Assembly: GCA_044360075.1 (NCBI GenBank)
Contig: JBIKLA010000019.1
Coordinates: 1-64,000 of the forward strand
Length of the DNA stretch: 64,000 bases
From: OMII01 sp947467385
GTDB lineage: Bacteria > Bdellovibrionota_C > UBA2361 > OMII01
Direction of reading: 5' to 3'
Positions 45,182-54,517 of this stretch are shown here, one piece after another. The notes under the pieces were generated by a model. It was not told the DNA's origin, did not search any database, and saw only the letters and a list, made by a program, of their open reading frames with translations. A program made the position numbers and the translations under genes. Each line of letters starts with the position of its first letter. Positions within the stretch are counted from its first letter, which is position 1.

Positions 45182-48100
45182 CTAGAAGGTGCTGCCCACC
45201 GAGAACGTGAGCCGAGCTCCTTCGTTGCCGGGATATGGATTAAGTGGGTAGCCGAGGTCAACGCCGATCGGGCCGATCGGGGAGTTATATTGGAATCCGC
45301 CGCCGGCGCCCTGCTTGATGTCGTTAAGCTCAAAGCTCTCGTGCCGGAGCCACACGTTTCCGACGTCGAGGAACGCATGGGTGCTGACCGAGTCAAGGAG
45401 TAGGTACTGGAACTGGCTCTTGCCGAGCAGCAGGGTGTCGCCGCCGATGACGGCGCCGTCAGAGCCCTGGGGGCCGAGGGAGTTCTCGGCGTAGCCGCGC
45501 ACCGTTGTGCGGCCTCCGAGGTAGAATCGTTGCGTGATTGGTATCACCGTCGTGTCGCCCCATGGCTGTGAGACTCCTCCCGCTCCGCCAAGGCCGAGCG
45601 AGAATCGGGGCCCGAGAAACCTAAGCGGGACCACGCCGGTGGTCCTACCGATAAACGATCCGAAGTTCGCCTCAGAGCCGATCCCCTGCATCGACAGCTT
45701 CGGCTCAAGCGTTACTGTGTAGCCTTTCTGAGGCAGGAGTGGGTCATCACGCTGGTCGTAGTTAAGGACTCCAGAGAGAAAGCTCAAGCGAACGAAGCCG
45801 TTGTCGAGCGGGCCGATGATTGCCCCAGGATTGACGTTGAAGAGATCGTCGAGAGCGAGCGAGTGTCCGGCAGACAGCCGCACGCCGTGCCCAAGCTGCC
45901 GGTATATGTACGAGCCGACGAGGAAACGGTCGAAGTCATATTCCTGTGACGAAAGGGTTTGGCGCTGGTAGCGAACCTCCTCGGTCAGGGTGTAGTCCGA
46001 GTCTAAGAAGGTTGGGTCGAGGTAGCGCAGGCTCGCGAAGCCTTGGCTTAGGTTGTCCGCGTTCGTCGACGAGAATTGCGCCTGGTCAATATACGTGTCG
46101 AGGCGGAACGAGAGCGAGCGCCCGTCCTGGAATAGGGACTTGTCCACCGCCTCTCCAAAGAGATGCCAGCCGAATTCCGAGCTCGCTCCCGTTCCGATCT
46201 CCAGCGTGTCGAGGGGCCGCTCAACAAGCCTGATCGTGACCGACTCGGTCGAGCTGTCGACACTTCCGTCAGTTGCCACTATCTCAACACGCGAGAAGAG
46301 GCCGGAGCGCAGGAGCGCCCGCTTGGTGCTGTTGATTGTGTCTGCCCGGAAAGGGTCGCCGACCTTGAGCGTCGAGAAGCTCTCGGCCTTGTCCACAGAG
46401 AGCTTTGAGAGACCCTCGTAGGAGATGGAGCTGATGATCGCCTGCGGCCCCGGGGAGACCATGATCGACAGCGTCTCATCGTCTTCGCCTGCGTCGCTTG
46501 CGATGGAGGGAGAGAGGTATCCCTCATTCTTGAGTGTAGTAAGGATCTGCTCGATGTACTGGTTCACCCGTGGGTAGGAAGAGGGCATCGCCGGAAGGGG
46601 AGGGGCCGAGAGTCCAGTCGGGAAGCCTTGCACAGTGACTGATCGCACCGTGTGCGGGGAGCCCTCATTGGCGGTATACACGATGCGGAGCCTGGTGCGA
46701 TCCTGGGCCGGCTCGATTCGATACGTGACCGTTGCGTCGGTGTAGCCCTCCTGCTGGAGCACGGCCAAAAGGATGTCGCGGAGCGCGTCGAGGTTGTCGG
46801 GGATGGCATACTCGGGCCTCAGGAGCTCCTTCTGCTCAGAGTACCCAAGCTCGTCCATAACGGCCTCGATTCGCGCCCGTGACAAGGTCAGGTCGCCGAT
46901 TATATCAAGCTGCGAGACCTTCGTCCGGGCCTCCTCGTTGATGGTGATGACGTATGCGAGCCGGTCGAGGTTGGACCGATCTTCGGTGTAGCTTACCTGA
47001 ACAAAGAGGTAGCCCTTCTCCTGGTACATCTGCTCGATGTTCGTCGTAAGCAGCGAGATTGTGTTGTTTCCGAAGGGCCGCTTGCGCGAGAAGAGATCTA
47101 TGGAGTCGAGGAAGTCAGACGACGAAAAGACGGTGTTGCCGTTGAACACAAACGATATCGGCTCACGGATGTCTGCATTGACGATGAGCTTTGCTGTTGG
47201 CGTGCCGGGGATCTTTTCGTAGCGCGGCGATATGCGGGCGGCGATGTACCCCTCCTGTCGCAGGCCGAGAACGAGCTTTCGCTCCACGCTGCTTAGGGTC
47301 GAGGCCGTTGCGGGATCGCCGGCTTCGACCGTGTCAGCGAGCGCTTTGAGCGACTCCGGCGGCAACGGCTGGCCTTCCGTCTCCGTGCTGGCGATGGTGA
47401 AGGCCTGCCCCTCGTTGACACTGACGCGCAGGTTTTCGCAGTATGCCTCTCCCTTGAGGCACTCGATAGAGACCGAGGCGTCGAGGTAGCCCTGATCGTT
47501 CATGTACTTGATGATGTCGCGCTGCACGGTCGCAAGCGTTTCCGGATCGTTGCGCACCCGCGAGCCCGGGCCGAGACGGGCGGCTGACAAAATATCCTCC
47601 TCGTCGAAGGCGTTGAGCCCTTCGATACCAAAGGTGAGAAAAGTCGACTGCTCTGCCAGGACTGTGTAGGTCAGGTCGGAGCTGACAATATTGTTGTTCT
47701 GGTTGCTGAGGCTCTGGATGAACCCGTTGATGCTTAGGGACGGGGTTAGCTGGTACACGACTCCCGCGCGTGAGCTCTGTACGGCACCAGCCAGCGTCTG
47801 TCCGACGAGGTCCATGCGCGCACTGAGCTTCTTCTTTGCAACAATCGAGGGCTCGATAGAGCCGGTCCACGGGTTATAGGTGGGCTCAAATGACAGGGTG
47901 TCGATCTTCGACAGGCTGCTAAAAAATCCGGTGATGCTGCCGAATGTGGATTTGGAGAAGAAAAACCGATCGTCGTCCTTGAGCTGGCCCGCGAAGCGGT
48001 TGGCAAGAGTTCGGCCCGTCAGGGCCCGACTCTGGGTGAGAAGGAGCAGCAGCTCCTCTTGCGAGAGGACGCGGTCAGACGCAAGCGATATGCGCGGGGC

Positions 48101-50905
48101 GGTGAGGGGTCCATTTGCCTCGAGAATCACAAGGATGGTGTCGCCCGTTGGCGTGCGGACCGATCCCTCGCTTGAGACCGTCAGCTGCGGGGTAAGGCTG
48201 CCCGGCTTAAAGAGCAGCGAGCCCGAGGTGATATCGAAGCGGTTGCCCTTGAGCTCGACCCAGCCGCTCAAGATCTGCATGTCTCCCTCAAGCGCCGGCT
48301 CTGCAACGCTCTTGAACGCGTGAATATTGGCGTTCATCTCGGCGCTGAAGAAGGGTGTAATGGCGTAGATGCTGCGCGGCGCATGGATCTTGACGTCCAA
48401 GTCGAGGTCTATCGGCTTGGCAGAGCCTTGGCGCTGGATACGGCTTGGCAGGAAGAATCCGGAGATGGCATTGACGATGATCTTGTTGAGGTTGAAATCC
48501 TGGCGGATCTCGGCGAAATCGATCGAGATGTCACCACCAAGCACATGGCGCTTGTTTGCGTCTGCCCCAAGGGTGAAGTCGCCCGAGACGGTGACTGAGG
48601 CATCGGGCATCGGCTCGATTGTAACCTGCTCAAGGTGTGCTGAGAGAGAAGAGTGCTCAATCGCGCTTGGCATCAGCGCGCCCTGAATCTCAAACTTTCC
48701 GGAGTTGACCGAGCCGGCAAGCTTTTCAAGAACTATCTCTTTTCCGGCGAGCTTGAAGATGCCCGTGATGCTGTGCGCCTCGATGTCTGGAGAATGGATT
48801 CCGAACTCTCCGGAGTCCAGCGATGCCGTGCCACTGAACGACGGATCGTTGAGCGGCCCTTTGAGGGACACCTTCGAGGTTAGGACGCCCCGCAGGTTGT
48901 CGACGGAGGGGAGCAGGGGCAGCAGGGAGCTTAAGTGCAGGTCACCATCAACGGAGAGGTCGAAGCCGCGCTCCAGCCCAATCTCGCCCGTGACTTTCAG
49001 CTCAGTCTTCTGGCCGCTGAACACTAAGGGGCTCATCCTGAGGGCACCGGCAACGATTGGCAGCCGCGAGCTCTTGGTGGCTGACAGGCTGTAAGGAGCG
49101 CAGCCCACCTCAAGCTCCAAGAGGTCGAGTGCGCCCGTTCCCGCGAGCGGCTTGTCGAGGGCGAATGAGTAGTCGAGCTTTGCGTCGATCCAGCCGCAGT
49201 CTGCTCCGGCGATCATGTGCGAGAGGCGCACCTTCGAGAGGGCAACCGCGAGCGATCCGCCGCCCTTTCCGATGAGGTCAGCCTTGAAGCTCGCCGACCC
49301 GCCGTAGCCCGATGTCGGCAGCGAGACGGTGAGGGTGCCCTTGCTGAGAGTCGTTCTGCCCTGCAGCGTCATCCCCGATGGTGTCGAAGGGAATGAGAGG
49401 GATGTGTCCCCCTCAAGGCTTAGCTGGTCGAGCGAAAGCCCCCCCTTAAGGGAGTACGTCCCGCTCACCGCAACGGGACTCAAGGACGGCTCGTCGCCAG
49501 AGGGCTTTTCGGAGAGGTAGCGAAAGTTTGCGAGCTTAAGCTCCCCGCGGGAGAGGAACGGGAGCGTGGCGCGGGTGTCTATCTCGCCTCGCCACGAAAG
49601 CGAGCCTTGGCGCCGGTCGGTCGTGTCGGCCGATATCTCGATCTGGTCGTCCTTGAACGTGATCAGCAGGGAGGCGGGACCAAGAGAAGTTCCCTCAATC
49701 GCTAAGTCCTTCGCGAGAACCTTGACCTTTGTCACGCTGCTGCCCGCAAGGGTCTTTACCTCAACCGCAGCCGAGGCACTCGTCAGGACGAAGGGCCCGA
49801 GGGCAAACGATGGGATTGTGAGGTCAAATCCAGCATGCAGCCCCGCGTCAGAGAAGGTGAGGGGCATGGTGCCCTTGAGCGATGTGCCGTTAGAGGATCC
49901 CGCTATGTTCGAGAGCTCGACGAGGGGATCGCCGTGGTTAATGTCGATTGAGATAGTAGCTGAGAACGACTCAAGCGGAAGCGGGCCGCCGCCCGGGAGC
50001 GCCAGCGTAATCGGGGCGCTCGGCTTTCCAGCCAGGCTTCCCGTGAACAGGGGGCTGCCGAGAGTACCCGAAATCTGGGCGTTGCCGGTCACGGCTCCCA
50101 GGAGCCAGCTTGGGAGGCCGATATACTCTGGAGTGAGATCGAACTCGGCGCTTCCCGTGCACTGGTCGCCGTGGTCGGTGTCGACGGCCATCTTCAGCGA
50201 CGCCCGTGACACGTCGCGGCCGACCTCAAGCGAGTTGAAGATCGCCTGCGAGTCGGTGATTACGATCTTTGCCGACGCCGCCCCAAGCGGCAGCTCCTCA
50301 ACCTCAGAGGGATGGTCATCAGACATGGTGCGGTAGCGCAGCTCGCCGATGTGCGGCTCCAGCTCATAGTTTTCGCCAACGCGCCTGAGCGACATCGAGG
50401 TCTTAAAAGCTACGATCTCACTCTTGCCGAGGGGCTCCCTTAGGAGCGTGTTCTCAACCTTGAGGGTGTTGAGTATCGCGCGCCAGCGGTCCGGATCGAC
50501 CTTCTCTGGTGGTAGGGGAGTTGTGATCTGGTCGATGAAGCGAAACATGACAGAGTCGGGCCCCGCCCCATCGGCAGTTCCGTGTGAGAGCGTCAGGTTC
50601 TCAAGGTATACGCGCTTCTCAAAGATCTCCTCGATGTTGACGTCGGTGGTGATCTCGTCGAACCATAGGCGCGGCACGCCGTTCTCAAGGAGCCGCACGT
50701 TTGTGGCGCGGCCGCGCAGCCGAGAGAAGGAGAGTGAGAACGAGTCAAACGTGAGCGAGCAGTTGCATGCAGCTTTCACCTCCTCGTCGAGAGCCTGGAC
50801 GATCTCCTGAACGAGGTAGTACTTGAGTCCGACAATTCCCAGCCCAGCCGTCAAGCCGAAGAAGAGCCCTGTGAGCGCCAAGGTGATTCCCGTTATGCGC
50901 TTCAT
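45182..50905 (-). CDS. TamB-TamA fusion: TamB translocation domain plus Omp85 barrel
   Basis: One uninterrupted 1907-residue frame. Residues 7-30 form a signal-anchor helix. Residues 30-1060 are repetitive beta-strands of the AsmA/TamB type, ending in the conserved TamB (DUF490) domain with ILSGWVELKGNRFDI near 878 and LSQEELLLLLTQSRA near 948. Residues 1085-1570 hold six POTRA-like repeats, each with a G-Y/L turn (GYLDASV, GYIAARI, GYLFVQV, GYTDATV, GYLSPSI, GLFSRVE). Residues 1570-1907 are an Omp85 barrel with the VRGY loop-6 motif in GGRTTVRGYAENS near 1804 and a C-terminal Phe. In E. coli TamB and TamA are separate proteins that insert outer-membrane proteins and aid lipid transport. No internal stop or start break separates the halves. 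BamA fused to TamB is an alternative reading. Confidence 0.93.
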   Translation of the reverse strand: MKRITGITLALTGLFFGLTAGLGIVGLKYYLVQEIVQALDEEVKAACNCSLTFDSFSLSFSRLRGRATNVRLLENGVPRLWFDEITTDVNIEEIFEKRVYLENLTLSHGTADGAGPDSVMFRFIDQITTPLPPEKVDPDRWRAILNTLKVENTLLREPLGKSEIVAFKTSMSLRRVGENYELEPHIGELRYRTMSDDHPSEVEELPLGAASAKIVITDSQAIFNSLEVGRDVSRASLKMAVDTDHGDQCTGSAEFDLTPEYIGLPSWLLGAVTGNAQISGTLGSPLFTGSLAGKPSAPITLALPGGGPLPLESFSATISIDINHGDPLVELSNIAGSSNGTSLKGTMPLTFSDAGLHAGFDLTIPSFALGPFVLTSASAAVEVKTLAGSSVTKVKVLAKDLAIEGTSLGPASLLITFKDDQIEISADTTDRRQGSLSWRGEIDTRATLPFLSRGELKLANFRYLSEKPSGDEPSLSPVAVSGTYSLKGGLSLDQLSLEGDTSLSFPSTPSGMTLQGRTTLSKGTLTVSLPTSGYGGSASFKADLIGKGGGSLAVALSKVRLSHMIAGADCGWIDAKLDYSFALDKPLAGTGALDLLELEVGCAPYSLSATKSSRLPIVAGALRMSPLVFSGQKTELKVTGEIGLERGFDLSVDGDLHLSSLLPLLPSVDNLRGVLTSKVSLKGPLNDPSFSGTASLDSGEFGIHSPDIEAHSITGIFKLAGKEIVLEKLAGSVNSGKFEIQGALMPSAIEHSSLSAHLEQVTIEPMPDASVTVSGDFTLGADANKRHVLGGDISIDFAEIRQDFNLNKIIVNAISGFFLPSRIQRQGSAKPIDLDLDVKIHAPRSIYAITPFFSAEMNANIHAFKSVAEPALEGDMQILSGWVELKGNRFDITSGSLLFKPGSLTPQLTVSSEGSVRTPTGDTILVILEANGPLTAPRISLASDRVLSQEELLLLLTQSRALTGRTLANRFAGQLKDDDRFFFSKSTFGSITGFFSSLSKIDTLSFEPTYNPWTGSIEPSIVAKKKLSARMDLVGQTLAGAVQSSRAGVVYQLTPSLSINGFIQSLSNQNNNIVSSDLTYTVLAEQSTFLTFGIEGLNAFDEEDILSAARLGPGSRVRNDPETLATVQRDIIKYMNDQGYLDASVSIECLKGEAYCENLRVSVNEGQAFTIASTETEGQPLPPESLKALADTVEAGDPATASTLSSVERKLVLGLRQEGYIAARISPRYEKIPGTPTAKLIVNADIREPISFVFNGNTVFSSSDFLDSIDLFSRKRPFGNNTISLLTTNIEQMYQEKGYLFVQVSYTEDRSNLDRLAYVITINEEARTKVSQLDIIGDLTLSRARIEAVMDELGYSEQKELLRPEYAIPDNLDALRDILLAVLQQEGYTDATVTYRIEPAQDRTRLRIVYTANEGSPHTVRSVTVQGFPTGLSAPPLPAMPSSYPRVNQYIEQILTTLKNEGYLSPSIASDAGEDDETLSIMVSPGPQAIISSISYEGLSKLSVDKAESFSTLKVGDPFRADTINSTKRALLRSGLFSRVEIVATDGSVDSSTESVTIRLVERPLDTLEIGTGASSEFGWHLFGEAVDKSLFQDGRSLSFRLDTYIDQAQFSSTNADNLSQGFASLRYLDPTFLDSDYTLTEEVRYQRQTLSSQEYDFDRFLVGSYIYRQLGHGVRLSAGHSLALDDLFNVNPGAIIGPLDNGFVRLSFLSGVLNYDQRDDPLLPQKGYTVTLEPKLSMQGIGSEANFGSFIGRTTGVVPLRFLGPRFSLGLGGAGGVSQPWGDTTVIPITQRFYLGGRTTVRGYAENSLGPQGSDGAVIGGDTLLLGKSQFQYLLLDSVSTHAFLDVGNVWLRHESFELNDIKQGAGGGFQYNSPIGPIGVDLGYPLNPYPGNEGARLTFSVGSTF

Positions 50906-51046
50906 GACGGAGAGTAACTCCTATCAGGTGGCGCGCCCCCGAGCACATCATCGTGCGAGCTGCTTGACTCGGCGATAACGTGTGCGGATGAACGTGGCTG
51001 CATTGATCCTCTTGGCTAAGGAGTGGCTCTTAGACCCTCCAGTGCG

Positions 51047-51086
51047 CCGGCTTTGGTGCAAGTAACCCGGCTTTGGTGCAAGTAAC
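51047..51086. repeat. 20-bp perfect tandem duplication
   Basis: Bases 51047-51066 and 51067-51086 are identical, each starting CCGGCTTTGGTGCAAG. They lie between the TamB-Omp85 gene and the methylase gene, in about 300 bases that hold no other feature I can support. Confidence 0.85.
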
Positions 51087-51204
51087 AAGGAGCAAAGCTA
51101 AACTGGAAGCTCCTTTTACTGCAAACGCACAAGCCTTTCAGCTGGTTATCTCATTTGTGGTGGGGTTGCCGCAACGCCTCGCCGAGAACTGCGGCTTTTC
51201 AGGC

Positions 51205-51930
51205 CTAGGAGCCGAGCAGAAAGAGGGAGGGGGTCTTAAGCATGGTTCGGTTGAGCTGGCGCCATTCGGCAATAGAATGAACTTCGACCAGCTCGGCCGG
51301 GGTCGTGAGCCCTGAGGCGACGCAGAGGCGCGTCTGTGGCTGGCAGTGGGAGAGAAAGTCCTGCAGCAGCTTCTGGTTGCGGTAGGGCGTCTCCATTATT
51401 ATCTGGGTCTCGCTTGAGCTCGCCACGAGGTTCTCAAGCCGCACGATGGAGCTTCGGCGCTCTCCGTCATCGACTGGCAGGTACCCAACGAAGCGCCACT
51501 GTTGCCCGTTGAACCCTGACGCCATGAGTGCCAGTACCATCGAGCATGGACCGACGAGCGGCCGCACGACCAGTCCGCGAGCATGAGCCCGCTTCACGAT
51601 GGCCGCGCCGGGATCGGCGATGCCGGGGCAGCCGGCCTCTGAGATTATTCCGAGATCGTTGCCCTTGAGAAGGGGTTCCATGAGGCGGTCGAATTCGGTG
51701 GCTGGCGTGTGCTCATCGAGCCGCTCAAACGAGAGCTCGCGCAGGTTGCGGTGTGGCGCGAGTCCCTTCACGAATGCGCGGGCGTTGCGCTCCTCCTCCA
51801 CAAGGAAGTGCGAGACCCGCCCAACAACTCGCGCGACGAGGGGAGGCAGAGAGGAATCGATTGAGGCCTCTCCGAGGAGGTTTGGGATGAGGTACAGGAC
51901 GCCTGGGTGCTGGGGGGCATTGTCCGGCAT
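51205..51930 (-). CDS. SAM-dependent methyltransferase, RsmI/tetrapyrrole-methylase family
   Basis: A 241-residue protein of the TP-methylase fold. It has LYLIPNLLGEASID near residue 12, DLGIISEAGCPGIADPGA near 92 and RFVGYLPVDDGERR near 147, the family order in RsmI (16S rRNA C1402 2'-O-methyltransferase). It is shorter than RsmI (about 285 residues) and starts with LIPN rather than VATPIGN, so it fits the shorter COG0313-type subgroup whose substrate is less certain. It follows lipA with 2 bases between, in an apparent operon. Confidence 0.88.
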   Translation of the reverse strand: MPDNAPQHPGVLYLIPNLLGEASIDSSLPPLVARVVGRVSHFLVEEERNARAFVKGLAPHRNLRELSFERLDEHTPATEFDRLMEPLLKGNDLGIISEAGCPGIADPGAAIVKRAHARGLVVRPLVGPCSMVLALMASGFNGQQWRFVGYLPVDDGERRSSIVRLENLVASSSETQIIMETPYRNQKLLQDFLSHCQPQTRLCVASGLTTPAELVEVHSIAEWRQLNRTMLKTPSLFLLGS

Positions 51931-51932
51931 GG

Positions 51933-52835
51933 CTAAGAGCGAACGCTGATATCGGCTGTGTGCTTCCAGGCGTGATAGGAGCTGCGCACGAAGGGACCTG
52001 ACTCAACGAAACGGAAGCCGCGCTTCATGCCCTCTTCCTCGTACTCCTTGAATTCCTCGGGGGTGATGAAGGCCCTGACAGGAAGCTGGTTCTGCGTTGG
52101 CCGCAGGTACTGCCCGATGGTCATGACGTCGATGCCAACCGCTCGCATGTCGTCCATGACTGCCAAGACCTCTTCCTTGGTCTCGCCGAGGCCGACCATG
52201 ATGCCTGACTTTGTTACCACCTGAGGGTCGATCTCCTTCGCCCAGCGGTGGATCGAGAGCGAGCGGATGTATCCAGCCCCAGGCCGAACCTTCTTGTAGA
52301 GCCTCGGTACCGTCTCGATGTTGTGATTAAGCACATCGATCTTTGAGGCGAGGATCGTCTCAAGGTCGGCGCGCGAGCCCTTAAGGTCTGGAATGAGGAG
52401 CTCGATCTTGCAGCCCGGTGACTGGGTGCGGACAGCACGAACCGTCTTGTTGAAGTGTCCTGCCCCGTTGTCGGCAACGTCGTCGCGATCGACCGATGTA
52501 ATAACGGCGTGCTTGAGTCCAAGCGACTTGACCGCAACGCCCACGCGCTCGGGCTCGTTCGGATCGAGCGCAACGAGGGTGTCGGAAGAGCCCTTCTTGA
52601 CTGAGCAGAAGTGGCACTTGCGGGTGCACAGCTCGCCCATGATCATGAACGTCGCCGTGTGGTGAGACCAGCACTCGCCGATGTTCGGGCACTGGGCCTC
52701 TTCGCATACAGTATGGAGCTTAAGATCCTTAACGATCTTGCGGGTCTCAAGGTACTCGGGCGAGCCCGGTGCACGCACCTTGAGCCACGAGGGCTTCACG
52801 ATAGTCGTCGCATTTCTCGGGACCTCAACCGCCAT
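51933..52835 (-). CDS. lipA: Lipoyl synthase
   Basis: A radical-SAM enzyme of 300 residues that inserts two sulfurs into octanoyl groups on E2 and GcvH proteins. The auxiliary cluster Cys are in CEEAQCPNIGEC near residue 44, the radical-SAM cluster in CTRKCHFC near 71, and the closing Arg-Ser-Ser-Tyr (VRSSYHA) near 288. It is complete. It follows the dihydrolipoamide acetyltransferase gene by 18 bases on the same strand, so enzyme and substrate protein are probably made together. lipB is not in the window. Confidence 0.97.
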   Translation of the reverse strand: MAVEVPRNATTIVKPSWLKVRAPGSPEYLETRKIVKDLKLHTVCEEAQCPNIGECWSHHTATFMIMGELCTRKCHFCSVKKGSSDTLVALDPNEPERVGVAVKSLGLKHAVITSVDRDDVADNGAGHFNKTVRAVRTQSPGCKIELLIPDLKGSRADLETILASKIDVLNHNIETVPRLYKKVRPGAGYIRSLSIHRWAKEIDPQVVTKSGIMVGLGETKEEVLAVMDDMRAVGIDVMTIGQYLRPTQNQLPVRAFITPEEFKEYEEEGMKRGFRFVESGPFVRSSYHAWKHTADISVRS

Positions 52836-52853
52836 ACCGATCCTTTTGTTTGC

Positions 52854-54143
52854 TTACGCCATGAGCAGGGCAGGCATCTCAAGCGCGTCCTTAAAGTGCT
52901 TAAGGAACGTGCTTGCCATGACTCCGTCGATGATGCGGTGGTCAACAGACACCGTCGCCTTCATAACAGAGCCCACTACAATCTGGCCCTTGTGCACGAT
53001 CGGCGTCTCCTTAACGGCGCTTACCGCCAGGATTCCGCCCTGCCCAGGGTTGATAATAGCTGTGAAGTTCTCAACATCGAACATCCCCATGTTGGAGATG
53101 CTAAACGTTCCGCCCGAGAGGTCGCTTGAGCTGGGCCTTCCGGCGCGGGCGCGATCGATAGCCGCACGGGCCTCGAATACAACGTCGCGCAGGGCCATGG
53201 TGTCGACTTCTTTGAGCACTGGGATAATGAGGCCCTCATCGAGCGCCGTGATGATACCGATATTGATCTGGCCCGGCTGGTAAACGTGGTCATCCTTCAT
53301 CGCAGCATTAACGCGCGGCTCGTGCCTAAGGCCGTACGCAACGGCCTTGATGATAAGGTGATTGACGCTTATGCCCTTAAATTCAGGCTTCTCCTTGAGG
53401 TACTCCCTGAGCCTGAGCGCCTCGCCCATGTTGACGGACGTGGTGCAGTAGAAGTGTGGCGCGGTTGTGACACTCTCCTGCATGCGGCGGGCGATCGTCT
53501 CGCGCATGCGCGAGAGCGGGGTGAGGGTCCCGGCCGCCGGCGGCGCCGCCGGAACCTGGTTGGCGGGGATCGTCGCATAGGCCTGGGGCTGTGCGTACGT
53601 TTGCAATTTCGGGGCTGCGGATCCGCTGCCCGCGGCTGCCTCAACGTCACGGCGCACGATGCGGCCGTTAGGGCCCGAGCCGCGCACTGACGAGAGGTTA
53701 ACTTGAAGATCTTCAGCCACCTTCTTCGCGAGAGGGCTAGCCTTGATACGCTCGCTGCTTGCAACCACACCAAGCGGCCCGGCCGGGGCGGCAGGAGTAG
53801 GGCGTGCGGCAGGAGCTGGCTGTGGTGCTGCAGCTGCGGGAGCTTGCGGTGCAGCAGGGGCCTTGGCCGCCGGAGCGCTTGCTGGCCCTGCGGCAACTGA
53901 CTCACCTGCTGCGCCGATGACAGCGATTACCTCGCCGACCTTGGCTTCAGAACCGGCTGGAATTAAGACCTTGAGCAGGGTCCCGTTAAAGAACGACTCG
54001 ATCTCGAGGTTAGCCTTGTCCGTCTCTACCTCCGCCAGTATATCTCCGCGGGTGACGGTGTCCCCCTCCTTCTTTTTCCAGGTGAGGATCTTGCCCGCGC
54101 TCATGGTGTCGCTTAGCTGGGGCATCTTTATATCTGTAGCCAT
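52854..54143 (-). CDS. pdhC: Dihydrolipoamide acetyltransferase (E2)
   Basis: The core E2 of a 2-oxoacid dehydrogenase complex, most likely pyruvate dehydrogenase. Residues 1-75 are one lipoyl domain with the modified Lys in VETDKANLE near 42. An Ala/Pro-rich linker (80-125) is followed by the E1/E3-binding domain (SPLAKKVAEDL near 139) and the catalytic domain ending with the His-Asp site DHRIIDG near 402. ATG 54143 gives MATDIKMPQLSDTM and has AAGGA upstream; a longer start at 54173 is rejected. E1 and E3 genes are not in the window. Confidence 0.93.
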   Translation of the reverse strand: MATDIKMPQLSDTMSAGKILTWKKKEGDTVTRGDILAEVETDKANLEIESFFNGTLLKVLIPAGSEAKVGEVIAVIGAAGESVAAGPASAPAAKAPAAPQAPAAAAPQPAPAARPTPAAPAGPLGVVASSERIKASPLAKKVAEDLQVNLSSVRGSGPNGRIVRRDVEAAAGSGSAAPKLQTYAQPQAYATIPANQVPAAPPAAGTLTPLSRMRETIARRMQESVTTAPHFYCTTSVNMGEALRLREYLKEKPEFKGISVNHLIIKAVAYGLRHEPRVNAAMKDDHVYQPGQINIGIITALDEGLIIPVLKEVDTMALRDVVFEARAAIDRARAGRPSSSDLSGGTFSISNMGMFDVENFTAIINPGQGGILAVSAVKETPIVHKGQIVVGSVMKATVSVDHRIIDGVMASTFLKHFKDALEMPALLMA

Positions 54144-54517
54144 GACAAATCCTTGCAAAAAAGTCGATTGCACTGGAGCGCCGTGAGGCGCTTCTCGGAC
54201 GGCAGGTTATAGTCTGAACCGCCTTTCGAGACAAACCGTCTTGTGCCCTTAAGACCTCACACAACACGGGTTGAAACTTCGCGCGAAAGTAGGGTAGAAC
54301 CCTCGTTCCTTCGCCGGGGAGCCTTGTCTTCGAGAGCACTATCCTACAACTCGCGTGCTCAAGAAGAAACAGTGCCGTAATGTGTTGACATTACAAGAGG
54401 AAAAGGCTCTAGGAGCGCGTCTTGGGGCGGCTCTGAGGAGAGTTTTCCAGCCCATCTCTATGGGCATCACGGCGAGAGGGATTTTTGACGTACGTTTCGT
54501 AAAGGGATCCGAGTTCG
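54144..54517. other. Divergent intergenic region, pdhC / 868-residue gene
   Basis: 374 bases without a supported gene, separating the minus-strand pdhC-lipA group from the plus-strand unknown gene. It contains the promoter-like inverted repeat listed next; no terminator or RNA gene could be recognised. Confidence 0.5.
54377..54413 (+). promoter_or_regulatory. Promoter-like site with overlapping inverted repeat
   Basis: TTGACA at 54385-54390 is a perfect -35 box; 17 bases on, TCTAGG (54408-54413) is a weak -10. The -35 lies inside a perfect inverted repeat, GTAATGT (54377-54383) and ACATTAC (54388-54394) around GTTG. Such an arrangement would let a dimeric repressor block the promoter of the 868-residue gene, 104 bases downstream. 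Function is inferred. Confidence 0.4.
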
